Part shown: one piece after another, positions 8,677 through 17,124 of the stretch
Numbering within the stretch: position 1 is the stretch's first letter
Layout of the letters: each line of letters starts with the position of its first letter
Assembly: GCF_018619435.1 (NCBI RefSeq)
Contig: NZ_JAHFZF010000037.1
Coordinates: 1 to 45,417, forward strand
Direction of reading: 5' to 3'
Length of the DNA: 45,417 bases
Origin: Rhodoferax sp. U11-2br
GTDB lineage: Bacteria > Pseudomonadota > Gammaproteobacteria > Burkholderiales > Burkholderiaceae_C
Notes under the pieces: generated by a model
The model's input: the letters and a program-made list of their open reading frames with translations, nothing else
Databases searched by the model: none
What the model was told of the DNA's origin: nothing
Position numbers and translations under genes: made by a program

Positions 8677-11631
8677 TTAAAACTGATAACGCAGGCGCAC
8701 ATCGGCCGTTTGCGAGCTATAACCACCACCTGCTTCCACTGTGTAGCGTGCCGTCAGAGTTATGTTGTCGCTGCGGGTGAGCGTTGCTGCCAGCGTCATG
8801 ACACCAGTGTTGGCAATCGGCTTGGCGCCGGTGGTCGTGAAGCTGGTGGTGCCGCTGGTATCCGCTGCAAAGTTTGCGATTGAACGCAGGCTGGTGTCGT
8901 GATACTCATGACGCCAGGTCAATTGCACCGATGGCGCCAGGCTGCCGTAGCTAGTCGCAAACGAACGCTCCAGCTTGGCACCCAGATCACTCTTCAACGA
9001 CGTGCTCTTGTTGGAAGCAATCGTCAGCGCCGCGCCATTGCCGCCACTTTCGGTGTAGCCATCCTGGCTCAGCTTGCTGTAATTCAAGCCCGCTATCGGC
9101 GTCAGCACGGTCGTCGCATCCAGACGGATCGGATAACCACCTTGAGCCGACAGCACTGATTGGGTACCGTTGTAGTTGCCATAGGCGGTACCGGTAAAGC
9201 CGCTGAAGTCGATCAGGCGTGTGGTGTTGTACTTGTGCCGCACAACACCACCCGACAGATCCAGGTACCAGCTATCAGCGGTAAAACCAGCATAAGCGAT
9301 CAGACCATAGGACTTCAGGTCGGCCGAGCTGCCGCTGTTATCGTCACGGTTGCTGGTGGAGGTGTTGGCGTAGCTGACCAGACCACCGAGACGCCAGGCG
9401 TCATTTAACAACTTGTCGCCACCAATCAACACACCGTTGTAGTTGGCGCTGTAGCCGGAAACGTTATCGCGTTGGTCCTGTGTTGCCTTGCCCCCGAAGA
9501 CCTGCCCCCACAGCGCTACATCGTTGGCACGTTCACCAGTAGCAATACCGCTGGCACCGTCGGACTGTGCTATTCGCAAACCATCCACGTGTGCAGCTGT
9601 GACATTGAGTACCGATTGCGTCTGTGCCGAGGAGGCCTGGGTGGTTGCGGCAGCCACTGAGGTCGGGCTCAATTGCGCACCTGCACGGTTGGATTCCGAG
9701 GTAGAACCCAGCGCAGCTGAGGCATTGAACACATTGAGCAAGTTGCTATCGACCCCGCTGTAATTGAACAGTCCCGAGATCGCAGACACGGCATTGGCCG
9801 TTGTTGCTGAGATATTCGGTGTGTTGTTGCCACCGCCACTATTGCCATTGCCACCGTTGTTAGAGGAGCCGAGTGTCAGCAACAGATCTTTGTAACTGCC
9901 ATCGGCCACCTCCGAGCCGGTGATGACGCCGTTGTAGCCGGTGGCTGAGTAGAGCAGACTGGAGGCGTTGTAGTTAGTGCCGTTAGTAGCGGCCTGCACC
10001 ACTACATAGCGTTGTCCGACCGCAAAGCCATAGTTATTGGTCGGTTTGAGTGTGACGCTTGAACCGCTGGCGATGACCGCAGCACCGGAGACGATCAGAC
10101 GGCCATAGCCGGTATCGGCGGCGACGCCATTGGTTACTGCTGAATTGCTGACGCCGATCAGCAGCGCCGCAGATGCGCTCTGGTTGTAATTGCCGGTGAT
10201 GTTGAGATGGTTGTTGACCTGTAGCGTTGCGCCCGCATTGCTGATGGTATGGGTGCCGACGTTGATATTGTCGTTGAGCAGCAGGTTGCCGGTATTGAAA
10301 GACAGGTTGGAAATGGTATTTGAGATAGCGCCGATATCGGCACTGCCAATATTGCCACTGACACCGGTCAGGGTGCCGAAAGTCGCACCGCTACCGCCGT
10401 TGATAATCAGGTCACGGGAAGAGAGGTTTGCGATCGTACCAGCGATCATGCCACTGTTAGTGACAGAACCAATGGTGCCGGTTGATGCGTTATACAGAGC
10501 AAAACCGGCACTTGAAATGGTCCCGCTGTTGTTGAGCGTGCTGATACGTCCCGCATTGCCAATGGCGCCTTGATTACCATTGATGATGCCGGTATTGATC
10601 AGGCTGCCGATGGCACCGTTGGAACTGGTGCCGACGCCAACGTTGGTTGTTCCGTTGATGGAGCCGTTATTTGTCAGTGTGTTGACGTTGATCGTACCGG
10701 AGGGCGTCAGGTTGCCAAGCAGGATACCTGCCCCACCCGTAATGACACCCGTGCCGGTGTTTTGCAGCGAGGTGATGCTGCTGCCGTTATCACTCTGGAT
10801 ACCATAAGTATTACCAGAAATGGTGCCGCTATTGACCAGTGAGGTAATGGTAGCTGCACTGCCGTTATAGATTCCGGTAAGGCTACCAAAAACAACGCCG
10901 CTATTGGTTATTGTGTTAATGGTGCCAAAATTGTTGATGGCTATAGTGCTCTGAATGGTACCCGTGCTGGTGTTGTCCAGCGAAGTGATAACGCCGCCGT
11001 TATCATTCAGGATGCCAGAATTGCCGTTGCTAGAAATGCGGCTACTGTTGAGCAGTGAACTGATGGTAGCACTGCCGTTGTTATGGATAGCGGCATGGCT
11101 ACCCGTAATCGATCCCGAGTTGTTCAGCGACGTGATCAATCCGGTGTTATAAAAAGCATCATACGTAGAAGAAATCAAACCCGAGTTAGCCAATGAAGCA
11201 ATGGTGCCCTGATTTCTGATCCCATAAGTTGAACTGGCCGAGATCGTGCCGTTGTTGATGACTGACCCGACCGTGAAGTTGCTGTTGGCCCGAAAGCCGG
11301 TTTCTCCCCCACGAATAACACCATTATTTGTCAGCGTACCAACGCTGGCAATGGCCGTCAACGCAGGTGAGCCGCCGGAGATACTGACACCGCTGGAAAT
11401 GGAGCAGTTGCTCCCGCCCCAGTTCTGGGTGCCGGAAGCAGTTATTGTGAACGCGCCGCCAGTTGTACAGTCCGCCTGCGCGGTCAGCGGCACAAAACTG
11501 GCGGCCAGTGCCAGACTCAGGATAGTCAGCTGACCCAGGCGAGCAGGCGCCTGAGTTTGATGCGTCATTAGCATCCGACCTCGGGCTGGGGCAACGATGC
11601 AGTTAGAGACAATGGCAGCAGCTTTGGTCAT
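8677..11631 (-). CDS. Autotransporter (type Va secretion) with repeat passenger
   Basis: 984 residues. Long N-terminal signal region (hydrophobic I-L-S-L-A-L-A-A-S-F-V about 37-47, A-Q-A cleavage-like site). The passenger (~55-600) is made of beta-helix-type repeats about 20 residues apart with L-x-N-x-G-x-I signatures (T-L-T-N-N-G, S-L-I-N-T-G, S-L-L-N-S). A Gly/Asn-rich linker lies near residue 600, and a C-terminal beta-barrel (~715-984) begins near A-L-W-G-Q-V-F-G-G and ends L-R-Y-Q-F with terminal Phe. Likely an outer-membrane adhesin. Start is uncertain: the first ATG at 11631 gives an extended signal peptide, while ATGs at 11574 and 11568 give a normal one. Convergent with the modification operon; its Ser/Thr/Asn-rich repeats would suit O-linked decoration. 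Confidence 0.9.
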   Translation of the reverse strand: MTKAAAIVSNCIVAPARGRMLMTHQTQAPARLGQLTILSLALAASFVPLTAQADCTTGGAFTITASGTQNWGGSNCSISSGVSISGGSPALTAIASVGTLTNNGVIRGGETGFRANSNFTVGSVINNGTISASSTYGIRNQGTIASLANSGLISSTYDAFYNTGLITSLNNSGSITGSHAAIHNNGSATISSLLNSSRISSNGNSGILNDNGGVITSLDNTSTGTIQSTIAINNFGTINTITNSGVVFGSLTGIYNGSAATITSLVNSGTISGNTYGIQSDNGSSITSLQNTGTGVITGGAGILLGNLTPSGTINVNTLTNNGSINGTTNVGVGTSSNGAIGSLINTGIINGNQGAIGNAGRISTLNNSGTISSAGFALYNASTGTIGSVTNSGMIAGTIANLSSRDLIINGGSGATFGTLTGVSGNIGSADIGAISNTISNLSFNTGNLLLNDNINVGTHTISNAGATLQVNNHLNITGNYNQSASAALLIGVSNSAVTNGVAADTGYGRLIVSGAAVIASGSSVTLKPTNNYGFAVGQRYVVVQAATNGTNYNASSLLYSATGYNGVITGSEVADGSYKDLLLTLGSSNNGGNGNSGGGNNTPNISATTANAVSAISGLFNYSGVDSNLLNVFNASAALGSTSESNRAGAQLSPTSVAAATTQASSAQTQSVLNVTAAHVDGLRIAQSDGASGIATGERANDVALWGQVFGGKATQDQRDNVSGYSANYNGVLIGGDKLLNDAWRLGGLVSYANTSTSNRDDNSGSSADLKSYGLIAYAGFTADSWYLDLSGGVVRHKYNTTRLIDFSGFTGTAYGNYNGTQSVLSAQGGYPIRLDATTVLTPIAGLNYSKLSQDGYTESGGNGAALTIASNKSTSLKSDLGAKLERSFATSYGSLAPSVQLTWRHEYHDTSLRSIANFAADTSGTTSFTTTGAKPIANTGVMTLAATLTRSDNITLTARYTVEAGGGYSSQTADVRLRYQF

Positions 11632-11724
11632 TATTGGGCTCTTTGTAAAGTTGACTTAATCTTGATGTATGTCAATTGTACGCACGCGATTTTGAAGTTG
11701 CCAAAACTCCGCAAGAGCTCCGGC

Positions 11725-11805
11725 AAGTTTGCATATGACCTCTGGTTTGCATGTTTCGGGGCAAGCGGCACTGAGTTGTTGGCTCCTTGGGAATGTGCAC
11801 GGTAA
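11725..11805 (+). pseudogene. 3' remnant of a paralog of the gene at 16499-17089
   Basis: This frame ends F-A-C-F-G-A-S-G-T-E-L-L-A-P-W-E and TAA. It matches the C-terminal end of the protein at 16499-17089 (A-C-F-G-A-S-G-T-E-L-L-A-P-W-E). The upstream DNA, 11640-11724, does not continue the homology in frame. Only the last ~26 codons of a former copy survive, next to repeat B. Confidence 0.65.
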
Positions 11806-11894
11806 TCCGACAGTCTGGGACGGGCCAGGTGCTGCCACTCGTGAGTGACAGCTTTGGAGCGGCAAATTCCCGTGCCATCAGCAAACCTGGTACC

Positions 11895-12038
11895 TGACAT
11901 TCACAGTGGGCACCTACGTGCCCATAGGAGTCAGTGGGCAAAGTGAGGACCGGCCGTTCGCGGGTTTGGCCGGACAAGCCAAAGCAGTAATTCAAATTTC
12001 AGGATCCAATTATCCGATTGGCGGTCGGCAGTGCAGCG
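11895..12038. repeat. Dispersed repeat B, copy 1
   Basis: 144 bases nearly identical to 20588-20731, with shared runs such as GCCCATAGGAGTCAGTGGGC and CGATTGGCGGTCGGCAGTGC. Non-coding. The other copy lies just upstream of the tyrosine recombinase; here the neighbour is the 3' end of the ankyrin gene. Confidence 0.85.
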
Positions 12039-12048
12039 GGAGCAGTCG

Positions 12049-13290
12049 CTAGTGACCGGCAGCTATATGGCACGTTGTTTCAATATCTTTCGCGCAGGCA
12101 GTTTCGCTACGGCTTTTGTTGCTCTTCGCAATAAGCTCACGGAGTTCCAGTTTTGAGGAGGCATCCAAAAGGTCAAGAACAGTCTTCCCATCTTTTCTTT
12201 TGTGTCCAGCATCTGCACCGGCAGCTAACAGTGCTGCTGAGATTTCACGGAATACTGGCACGTTGAACCTGCTTGCCGCCCACATTAAAGACGTGGCGCC
12301 ATCACTATCGACTTGATCTGGATTGGCACCATTCTTTATTAACAACTTTACGGCGTTCACGTTACCTTTGCCAGCAGCCAGCATCAAAGCGCTCACTCCA
12401 TTTTCTCTCTGGGCATTGACATTAACCCCCTTGTCTATAAGCTCATTTATTATGAGACTACGTACTTCCTTTCGACCATTCCCAATATCGATCTCGTCAA
12501 CAGCATACATAAGAGTTGTTGATCCATTCGAATCAACACTTTTGGCATCTGAACCCGCATCCAGAAGTATTTTTGAATTGGCAAAGTCACCAACAGAAGA
12601 CCCGCCCTCTGATTTCAGCGCAACCAGCAAGGGGGTTTCACCCTGTCTATTGCCGATATTGACATTTGCACCGCGTTTAATAAGCACACTTAGCACATCC
12701 GTTCGATCATATTTTGTTGCTAGAAGTAGTGCGCTATCACCATTAGCATTCAAGTCATTTACCGAAACGCCACTGTCCACCAGAAAATTGACGGCATCGG
12801 CGTCTGCAGCCCAAAATAAAACAGTGCTACCGTCCTTATTCTTGGTATGAACACTTGCTCCTGCAGCAATCAATTTTTTAGAAATCGGCAGTGCATTTGC
12901 CTTTAGGTTGACAGCATCCATCAATGCGGTCCATCCATCCTTACTTTGAGCATTGACATCTACATTTTTCTTTAGAAAAGCATCCACTAGCTGGGCATCG
13001 CCAAAACGCCTTATGACTAGCATCAACGGTGTTTGGCCATTCATAGGACTGGATAGTGAAGGATCCCCGCCGTTTTCTAGTAAAAGTTCAATAACTGACT
13101 TTGGAGCTACGAAACAAGCAGAAACGAACAGACTGACTCCTGAGAGATTCCTTTCATTGGGGTTTTCACCTCGTTGCAGAAGCTCTCTAATTCTTGTGTT
13201 GTCTCCACGCATTACTGCGTCGCCAAGACCTTGTGCGCTCACGACTAAAGACGTGAATAGCAGAATGAAAAATGATAGCAAATACTGCAT
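12049..13290 (-). CDS. Exported ankyrin-repeat protein
   Basis: 413 residues. N-terminal signal peptide (L-L-S-F-F-I-L-L-F-T-S-L-V-V-S-A, cleavage about residue 19). The rest is mostly ankyrin repeats (G-x-T-P-L-M/L-L-A and G-A-x-V-N units at roughly 33-residue spacing, about ten units) to residue ~390, with a short Cys-containing tail. Such proteins bind other proteins; the partner is unknown. Exported ankyrin proteins sometimes protect against a co-encoded toxin or effector, but no partner gene is adjacent. Stands alone between repeat B and the next small gene, in the low-homology cassette-like region. Confidence 0.85.
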   Translation of the reverse strand: MQYLLSFFILLFTSLVVSAQGLGDAVMRGDNTRIRELLQRGENPNERNLSGVSLFVSACFVAPKSVIELLLENGGDPSLSSPMNGQTPLMLVIRRFGDAQLVDAFLKKNVDVNAQSKDGWTALMDAVNLKANALPISKKLIAAGASVHTKNKDGSTVLFWAADADAVNFLVDSGVSVNDLNANGDSALLLATKYDRTDVLSVLIKRGANVNIGNRQGETPLLVALKSEGGSSVGDFANSKILLDAGSDAKSVDSNGSTTLMYAVDEIDIGNGRKEVRSLIINELIDKGVNVNAQRENGVSALMLAAGKGNVNAVKLLIKNGANPDQVDSDGATSLMWAASRFNVPVFREISAALLAAGADAGHKRKDGKTVLDLLDASSKLELRELIAKSNKSRSETACAKDIETTCHIAAGH

Positions 13291-13492
13291 TTGAAGCCGT
13301 GGTATTTAAAGATCGTTCATCATACTTGGGGGCGTGCAATGACTGTAGTCCAAACTCAATACATTGCGTATTCCTGCGGGAGTTATCAATGCGGCTAGCT
13401 TATCCAGCGCCCAAATTTTCATGTCGGATTTTTCGTCGGCGACTCGATAGCTCAAGTGTCGCTATGGGGTCTACAGCGGGTACCCAGAGTCG

Positions 13493-13987
13493 CTAGATTG
13501 AACGGTCGCTATGCGGCGGGCGGATCTGCCTGCCGCATACCTGCCGTTCAATCGAGAGGCGATGAGTACTCGCTGAAGACCCACAGCTGGCCACATCGCC
13601 GATGTACCTCAAGCACTCATGGTCATCAAAAACGCCTAGCTGTTTAAGATCAGTTGAAGCTATATAAAAAACGAAATGAAAACTCTCGCTAAGTAATGAC
13701 AGCAAGTCCTCTTGGCATTCAAATTGATATATCGGAACTTCCCGGTAGTGGTCACAGAAAAATAAATTGGGCCAACGGTTGAAATAGCCAGGAAGTCGTT
13801 GCCAGCCATTGGGATCAACCTCGTTTGTAGAAAATTGAATCTGGTTCCACAAAGGAACATCTAGATCAAGCCCAAACCGAGATTGAAGCTCAATCCAAAA
13901 CTGTGACTCCTTATCCTGTGGTAGTGGATTCAACATAATTTGGGCCTGAGACGCAGCCCGCAGAATTTCATTCAAATGTATTGTCAT
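13493..13987 (-). CDS. Hypothetical protein; C-terminus runs into a hairpin repeat
   Basis: 164 residues, family not recognised. The first ~135 residues look like a soluble globular protein rich in aromatic residues (W-N-Q-I-Q-F, F-N-R-W-P-N-L-F-F-C-D-H, E-S-F-H-F-V-F-Y). The last ~25 residues are Ser/Arg-rich and are encoded by a long inverted repeat (13498-13551), so the original C-terminus has probably been replaced or lost. Size and context suit immunity-type or cassette-type proteins, but there is no direct evidence for a function. Confidence 0.55.
   Translation of the reverse strand: MTIHLNEILRAASQAQIMLNPLPQDKESQFWIELQSRFGLDLDVPLWNQIQFSTNEVDPNGWQRLPGYFNRWPNLFFCDHYREVPIYQFECQEDLLSLLSESFHFVFYIASTDLKQLGVFDDHECLRYIGDVASCGSSASTHRLSIERQVCGRQIRPPHSDRSI
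13498..13551. repeat. 54-base imperfect inverted repeat (hairpin)
   Basis: Arms of 24 bases, 13498-13521 and 13528-13551, share TTGAACGG and TATGCGGC as inverse complements, with about four to five mismatches, around a 6-base loop GGATCT. It overlaps the 3' end of the gene at 13493-13987. There is no T run, so it is not a classic terminator. It could be a recombination site folded as single strand or a REP-like element. Confidence 0.7.
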
Positions 13988-14251
13988 ATGCGTTATTTCT
14001 TTGGCGAACGATTTGCATGAACTTCAGGGACAAAAACATGCCCTACGGTCTTTCCATTTGTACTCCTTTTGCCGCCAGTTTGCAGTATGGCCTCTTTGTT
14101 GATTTGCGATAGCAGCAACGCAACTACGCAGTTGCTCCAGCGGGTACCGGCTTGGCCAATTTGACATTGGTGCAAACACCGAGACAAACTGAGCCAATCG
14201 AAAGCTGCCCGTCGCGGACGACTCATAGCGCTGCACAGCCGACGTCAGTTT

Positions 14252-14379
14252 AAGGCTGATAACGGGTGCTGTGGTTTGGGATCTACCTGCTCCAGACCGG
14301 CTATTGGCTACCAGGGACCGACAGGCAGGTATATGGTGAACACTTCTTCAAAGCGAGCACCCGCCATGGGCTGAAAGCG
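14252..14379. repeat. Dispersed repeat C, copy 1
   Basis: About 128 bases closely matching 22354-22480, with shared runs TATGGTGAACACTTCTTCAA and AGCGAGCACCCGCCAT. The rest of the gap 13988-14414 holds no convincing gene. The sequence GCTGCACAGCCGACGTCAGT just before it also recurs at about 24221-24240 (as GCTGCACAGCCGAAGTCAGT), beside the integron cassettes. Confidence 0.85.
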
Positions 14380-14414
14380 GAATTCTGATTGCGCCGCGTG
14401 CGACTGATTGGGCT

Positions 14415-14828
14415 TTAATCAGATTTTGTGGTGCATGCAAAAAAAAGCTCCTCCTCCATGTATGGACCAATGAGTGGCATCGCGTCGGACATCCGGAGCT
14501 CAGCTGGATTTTTGGCCCCATTCTTCAGAACATTTAACGCTTCAATTGTTCTTACAGTCTGGTTTTCACAGTCGTACTCTTCCAAAGAGACTGTGGCGAT
14601 GTACTCGTAGTTAGGGGAGGCAATGAGGGATTTATGCGGAGTATTGAATACAACGCGCTTTCTAATCTTTACCAGTTGCTTTGAACGAGAAACTGAGTCC
14701 ACATCGAAACTTACACTTCCGTTTTGAGTCTCATGGAGAAGCTTCCAATTCGTCGCCCAGACTGGCGAGTGCAATAGACCAAGTGTCAACATGAGTAGTG
14801 CTGAAGCGGCGAAATATTGGTACTTCAT
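14415..14828 (-). CDS. Secreted surface-adhesin-E-like protein
   Basis: 137 residues from ATG at 14828. Signal peptide (A-A-S-A-L-L-M-L-T-L-G-L-L, cleavage near V-W-A). The mature part has the pattern of the surface-adhesin protein E family: N-W-K-L-L at the start, F-D-V-D-S-V-S-R, a central K-I-R-K-R-V-V-F, then E-Y-D-C and a later Cys that could pair. Such proteins are small periplasmic or surface proteins of uncertain role. An upstream GTG at 14864 would add 12 residues before the signal peptide and is less likely. A 6-bp hairpin (CTGATT/AATCAG) overlaps its stop codon. Confidence 0.6.
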   Translation of the reverse strand: MKYQYFAASALLMLTLGLLHSPVWATNWKLLHETQNGSVSFDVDSVSRSKQLVKIRKRVVFNTPHKSLIASPNYEYIATVSLEEYDCENQTVRTIEALNVLKNGAKNPAELRMSDAMPLIGPYMEEELFFACTTKSD

Positions 14829-15069
14829 GGACGTTTGTTGGTTTTTGAATAATTCAGTAGGCACTTTGAAGCTTTATCGCCGAGTAGCTGAGACGGCAAC
14901 AGACGCTGCTTTCAGAGATTATCAGTTCAGTCGCCGAACCTAAATATTTCCCGCTTGGGTGATTTCTCGAACGGCAGCTTAGCGGCAGAGGTGAAGTTTA
15001 CGACCGCCGTCTGACAGGCACTGAGGTGGACTTCCCGTAACCTGCCGCTCGTGACCGGCAGCTCCCGCT

Positions 15070-16298
15070 CTTGGATTCAACCGGTCGCTGCAACAAGTTG
15101 GCTGAATCGTTCAGCGGGCGTTTCGTAGTCTAGAGTTTTCCTTGGGCGCTCGTTGAGTTTTCTCGCAATCGCATTCAGCTGTGCCTGCGAGTAATGCGAG
15201 ATATCGACGCCCTTGGGGAAATACTGGCGCAACAGTCCATTCGTGTTTTCGTTGGTCCCTCGCTGCCAAGGGCTGTGGGGCTCACAGAAGTAAACACTGA
15301 TGTCGGTGGCCAATGTGAAACGCTTGTGGTCCGCCATTTCATGACCCCGGTCCCAAGTCAGCGATTTGTAGAGTTCCTGGGGCAACTTGCGTGCGTTTTT
15401 GATCAGTGCATTGACCACCGTCTGGGTATCTTTGCTGGCAACCTTCACCAGCATCACGTAACGTGTCTGACGCTCAACCAGTGTCGCGATCTGGTTGTTG
15501 AGACTCCCAAACAGCAAGTCGCCTTCCCAGTGGCCTGGTACGGCCCGATCCTCCACGCAGGCTGGGCGCTCACTGATGGATACGGCGTTGGTGATCTTGC
15601 CGTGGTTGTCCGTCTTTTGTGTGTGGTGACGTGAACGGCGCATGGCTCTGGTGCGCCTCAAATGCTGCAGGAGGTCCTTCTTCAATGCGCCGCGGGCTTG
15701 AATGAACAGACTGCGGTAGATTGTTTCGTGTGACACGTGATAGTCCTCGTCGCACGGGTAAGTATGCTTGAGCCACCCAGCAATTTGCTGGGGTGCCCAT
15801 TGACATTGGAGCTTACCGGCCACGATGTTGGCCAGCTTTCGCTTGGCCACCAGTTTGCACGTCTTGGGGCGACGCGCCCGATCCCAAGCCGCTTGGTCGG
15901 CCTGGGCTGCGCGGTAGCAGCCTTGGCCACCATTGCGCTGGATCTCACGGCTGACGGTTGATGGGGCACGCCCAAGCTGGCAAGCGATTGACCGGATCGA
16001 TCTTCCCGTCGCCAATGCGCGTGATATCTCTTCGCGCTCGGCCAAGCTCAACGCCAATTTGGAACGACAGCGTTGAGCCGGGCGGATGCCACCAGTCTCA
16101 GCCAGGATGCGACTGACGGACGAGTGATTGCGATCAAATAATTGGGCAATCTGTTGAAGGGACTCACCCTTTTTCCAGCGATCCCACATCAGAGCCTTCT
16201 GGCGGTCTGTGTAGTAAATCCTTCGTCTTTGCTTCATCTGCAACACTCCTTCTGCTTACGCAGTCTCTAGTGTGTTGCATCGACCGGTTGAATCCAAG
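15070..16298 (-). mobile_element. IS30-family insertion sequence, complete
   Basis: Perfect 18-base terminal inverted repeats CTTGGATTCAACCGGTCG (15070-15087 and inverse complement 16281-16298), extending imperfectly to ~26 bases. Length 1229 bp. CT flanks both ends, fitting the 2-bp target duplication common for IS30. The transposase stop codon lies within the inverted repeat. It is inserted in non-coding repeat-rich DNA of the cassette-like region. Confidence 0.9.
15077..16237 (-). CDS. IS30-family transposase
   Basis: 386 residues from ATG at 16237, chosen because AAGGAG lies 8 bases upstream; a GTG at 16246 is in frame but closer to that site. Two helix-turn-helix segments occur near residues 10-45 and 65-100 (S-I-R-S-I-A-C-Q-L-G-R-A-P-S-T-V-S-R-E). 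The DDE domain follows, with G-H-W-E-G-D-L-L-F-G (first Asp), L-T-W-D-R-G-H-E-M (second Asp) and P-H-S-P-W-Q-R-G-T-N-E-N-T-N-G-L-L-R-Q-Y-F-P-K-G (Glu), the hallmark IS30 motif. The gene is intact. Confidence 0.96.
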   Translation of the reverse strand: MKQRRRIYYTDRQKALMWDRWKKGESLQQIAQLFDRNHSSVSRILAETGGIRPAQRCRSKLALSLAEREEISRALATGRSIRSIACQLGRAPSTVSREIQRNGGQGCYRAAQADQAAWDRARRPKTCKLVAKRKLANIVAGKLQCQWAPQQIAGWLKHTYPCDEDYHVSHETIYRSLFIQARGALKKDLLQHLRRTRAMRRSRHHTQKTDNHGKITNAVSISERPACVEDRAVPGHWEGDLLFGSLNNQIATLVERQTRYVMLVKVASKDTQTVVNALIKNARKLPQELYKSLTWDRGHEMADHKRFTLATDISVYFCEPHSPWQRGTNENTNGLLRQYFPKGVDISHYSQAQLNAIARKLNERPRKTLDYETPAERFSQLVAATG

Positions 16299-16498
16299 CT
16301 GCCAAGCGGTCATTCGCCGACGCCAAGGAAATTGAAAAGCGGTCGCTCGCTCCAACAAAGCTGTGGTGGTCCGCTATCCGACTCCTGAGCAGCGGGAGCG
16401 GTCATTGGTCGCTGACGTGGATAATTCCCTTTTCGGTCAACAGCAGTCACCGGCGGATGTCCGTTTGCAGGCGTTCCTCTTAGCAATGGAGTGTTTTC
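16299..16498. other. Non-coding DNA with GCGGTCATT motifs
   Basis: Between the IS30 and the next gene no reading frame is convincing. The 9-base motif GCGGTCATT occurs twice (16306-16314 and 16398-16406); its inverse complement AATGACCGC occurs inside both copies of repeat A, and a near match (ATGACCGC) occurs near 24210. Function unknown. Confidence 0.5.
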
Positions 16499-17089
16499 GT
16501 GTCTGATTCAAGTCAGCTCTACTTTCTAGACCGTCGCGAGCGGCCTCGACGCAAAGAACTAGAAGAAATTGATTCGCCATATCTCTTGGCCGATTGGCAT
16601 TTGCCCATTGGTTGGCTGGCAATGCTGGCCCCACGTGACTTGAATATTGACTCAAGCGCTAGCCGTGACAACGAAAAGCCTTACTTTGCAGTGGAGTGCA
16701 CAACGGCCATTGCGCGATTGGATGAACGGCTTATCTGGCTGAAATCGGCAGTGCCCGGGCTGCAAACTGCTTGGTTTGATTCATTTCGCCGTTTTGTTTC
16801 GGATTCCAAGTTCAGCTGGGTACATATTGACCCTATTGGTATCTCTGAAGTCATTGATGATGACTCAGTTGCAGAATCCGAAAGACTGATTGGCTTGCTT
16901 GGCGCCTTTAAAGATGCTCCGACTCCTATAGACGCCGTCGTCATGTCGAATAGTAATAATCACAGTGGGTGGGACGCATACTGCGCGCATTTCAGCACCC
17001 CATTTCGAGACACAACATATCCCCTTTGGGCTGCATGTTTCGGTGCAAGTGGAACGGAACTATTAGCACCCTGGGAAGGCGGACTATAA
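16499..17089 (+). CDS. Hypothetical protein (paralog remnant at 11725)
   Basis: 196 residues, family not recognised. GTG start at 16499 with GGAG about 7 bases upstream. It looks soluble, acidic and Trp-rich (A-D-W-H-L-P-I-G-W-L near 35, V-H-I-D-P-I-G near 105, W-A-A-C-F-G-A-S-G-T-E near 180). A decayed copy of its 3' end lies at 11725-11805, so it belongs to a family carried at more than one place in this mosaic region. No partner gene is evident; 35 bases separate it from the next gene. Confidence 0.7.
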   Translation: MSDSSQLYFLDRRERPRRKELEEIDSPYLLADWHLPIGWLAMLAPRDLNIDSSASRDNEKPYFAVECTTAIARLDERLIWLKSAVPGLQTAWFDSFRRFVSDSKFSWVHIDPIGISEVIDDDSVAESERLIGLLGAFKDAPTPIDAVVMSNSNNHSGWDAYCAHFSTPFRDTTYPLWAACFGASGTELLAPWEGGL

Positions 17090-17124
17090 AGCTACCCGAA
17101 TAGAAGGTTCGCAGAGAGGTTCAT

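Noticed and set aside
10300..11400. Periodic DNA repeats that could suggest a CRISPR or satellite array
   Set aside because: The periodicity is the degenerate coding of the L-x-N-x-G beta-helix repeats in the autotransporter passenger; no constant repeat with unique spacers.
8899..11533. Several long plus-strand frames within the autotransporter region
   Set aside because: They are antisense to a clear minus-strand autotransporter with repeats and barrel, and have no family features of their own.
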